A DNA stretch of 64,000 bases from Apis mellifera (lineage: Eukaryota > Arthropoda > Insecta > Hymenoptera > Apidae): the NCBI RefSeq assembly GCF_003254395.2, contig NC_037650.1, positions 10,888,025 through 10,952,024 of the forward strand, in the 5' to 3' direction. The notes beneath the pieces were generated by a model. The model was not told where the DNA came from and did no database searches. It saw only the letters and a program-made list of their open reading frames with translations. Shown piece by piece: positions 63,246-64,000 of the stretch; the stretch's first letter is position 1, and each line of letters opens with the position of its first letter. A program made the position numbers and the translations under genes.

Positions 63246-64000
63246 AAGGGTGTCCCAAAATTAACGCAAGATTTGAATTTGCCGCCATTTTTGCATTTAT
63301 ATATAGTTGTTGGCAACCCTGAAAAAAGAACAGTTTGAGAGTTTAGGGTTAGTAAAAATGGAGCGTTATACGATACAACAACGTGGAATGGATTATTAAT
63401 CGTGAAAAAGTGGATGCTGGTTTTTCCAGCAAAATAATCCTAAGTGATGAAGCACATTTTCACCTCGATGGCTTTGCTAATCGCCAAAATTGCTGTGTTT
63501 GGGGTTCAAAGAACCCACGTGTGATTAGCGAAAAACAAATGCATCCATAAGGTGTCATTGTTTGGTGCGAATTTTGGACAGGAGGCATCATTGAACCATA
63601 CTTTTTTGAAAATGAGGCTGGTCAAGCAGCAACTGTTAATGGTGCTCGATATCGCGACATGATAACGCAATTCTTTCTGCCGAAATTGGACGATATTGAT
63701 GTGGCCAATATATGGTTTCAACAAGACGATGCCATACAGCCAATGAAACGATTCAATTACTGCACGAGACATTTCCTGGTCGTATACTCTCTCATTTCGG
63801 TGATCAGAATTGGCCTCCTAGATCGTGTGATTTAACACCATTAGATTTCTTCTTATTATTTGAAGTCAAAGGTCTATGTCAACAATTCCATAACCACACG
63901 TGCATTACAAATTAAACGCTGCATCAACGAAATTCAGCCACAATGCAGAAAGGTTTATGAAAGATTTCGACGAAAGGGTGCGTATGTGCCAGCAAAACGT
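63246..64000 (+). mobile_element. rosa-like mariner element, decayed, runs off the window
   Basis: The left end has the terminal motif GGGTGTCCCAAAATTAACGC next to a TA. At 63358 an ATG begins MERYTIQQR, then the frame jumps to the catalytic half, so the intervening coding DNA is deleted. Visible transposase motifs are LSDEAHFHLDG (first Asp), WFQQDD (second Asp) and CDLTPLDFFL (third Asp). The second and third Asp are 38.7 codons apart with a frameshift between them; restoring the lost bases would fit a DD41D spacing, typical of the rosa group. It sits in an intron of the dehydrogenase gene, antisense to it. Confidence 0.85.
63358..64000 (+). pseudogene. rosa-like transposase pseudogene
   Basis: Broken by at least one in-frame stop (after KQMHP near 63548), a frameshift near 63730 and an internal deletion after the first dozen codons. 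The 3' part in the second frame keeps PGRILSHFGDQNWPPRS. The remaining C-terminal part near 63860-64000 is still alignable in outline but frame-broken. It cannot be functional. Confidence 0.85.

Overview
This window reads as the nuclear genome of an insect, most likely a honeybee (Apis). The sequence is very AT-rich and gene-poor, with long poly-A/T and TA tracts. Genes are split into short GC-richer exons with GT-AG introns, and a mariner element with mellifera-type inverted repeats sits in one intron. The species call is inference from composition and element type; no species marker was searched.

Layout. 1-13126: no gene recognised; two tandem-repeat arrays (about 343-bp and 235-bp units), a 91-bp TA microsatellite, a few GC-richer islets and a CTCF-like motif. 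13127-28156, minus strand: a complete mitochondrial pyruvate carboxylase gene in 13 coding exons (1196 residues), with a 51-nt in-frame microexon. Its introns hold an N-terminally deleted mariner, a 4-copy tandem array and one copy of a dispersed repeat. 28157-39389: gene-free AT-rich DNA. 39390-39464: an isolated hairpin with nearly perfect 22-bp arms. About 39530-40600: a CpG-rich block with strong splice donors on both strands, probably a promoter and 5' noncoding exon region. 40601-49428: gene-free, with CT microsatellites. 49580-57776, minus strand: a 3-exon gene for a 366-residue two-pass membrane protein that I cannot name. It has a Ser/Thr-rich lumenal stalk and endolysosomal-type sorting motifs; its introns carry an 8-copy 170-bp array and a 4-copy 248-bp array, and a G-quadruplex-type tract lies just past its stop. 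Its likely 5' noncoding exon and promoter lie near 61.1-61.45 kb. 62042-63132, minus strand: the last three coding exons of methylmalonate-semialdehyde dehydrogenase. 63246-64000: a broken rosa-like mariner in the next intron, running off the window.

The two recognised enzymes are both mitochondrial. Pyruvate carboxylase makes oxaloacetate for anaplerosis; methylmalonate-semialdehyde dehydrogenase finishes valine and thymine breakdown to propionyl-CoA. They are about 34 kb apart, and I see no sign that they are co-regulated. All three protein genes are on the minus strand. The observations most worth checking are the hairpin at 39.4 kb, the 248-bp array whose every unit carries a splice-competent cassette in the sense of its host gene, the pyruvate carboxylase microexon, and the dispersed repeat whose 3' flank seems to have expanded into the 170-bp array.
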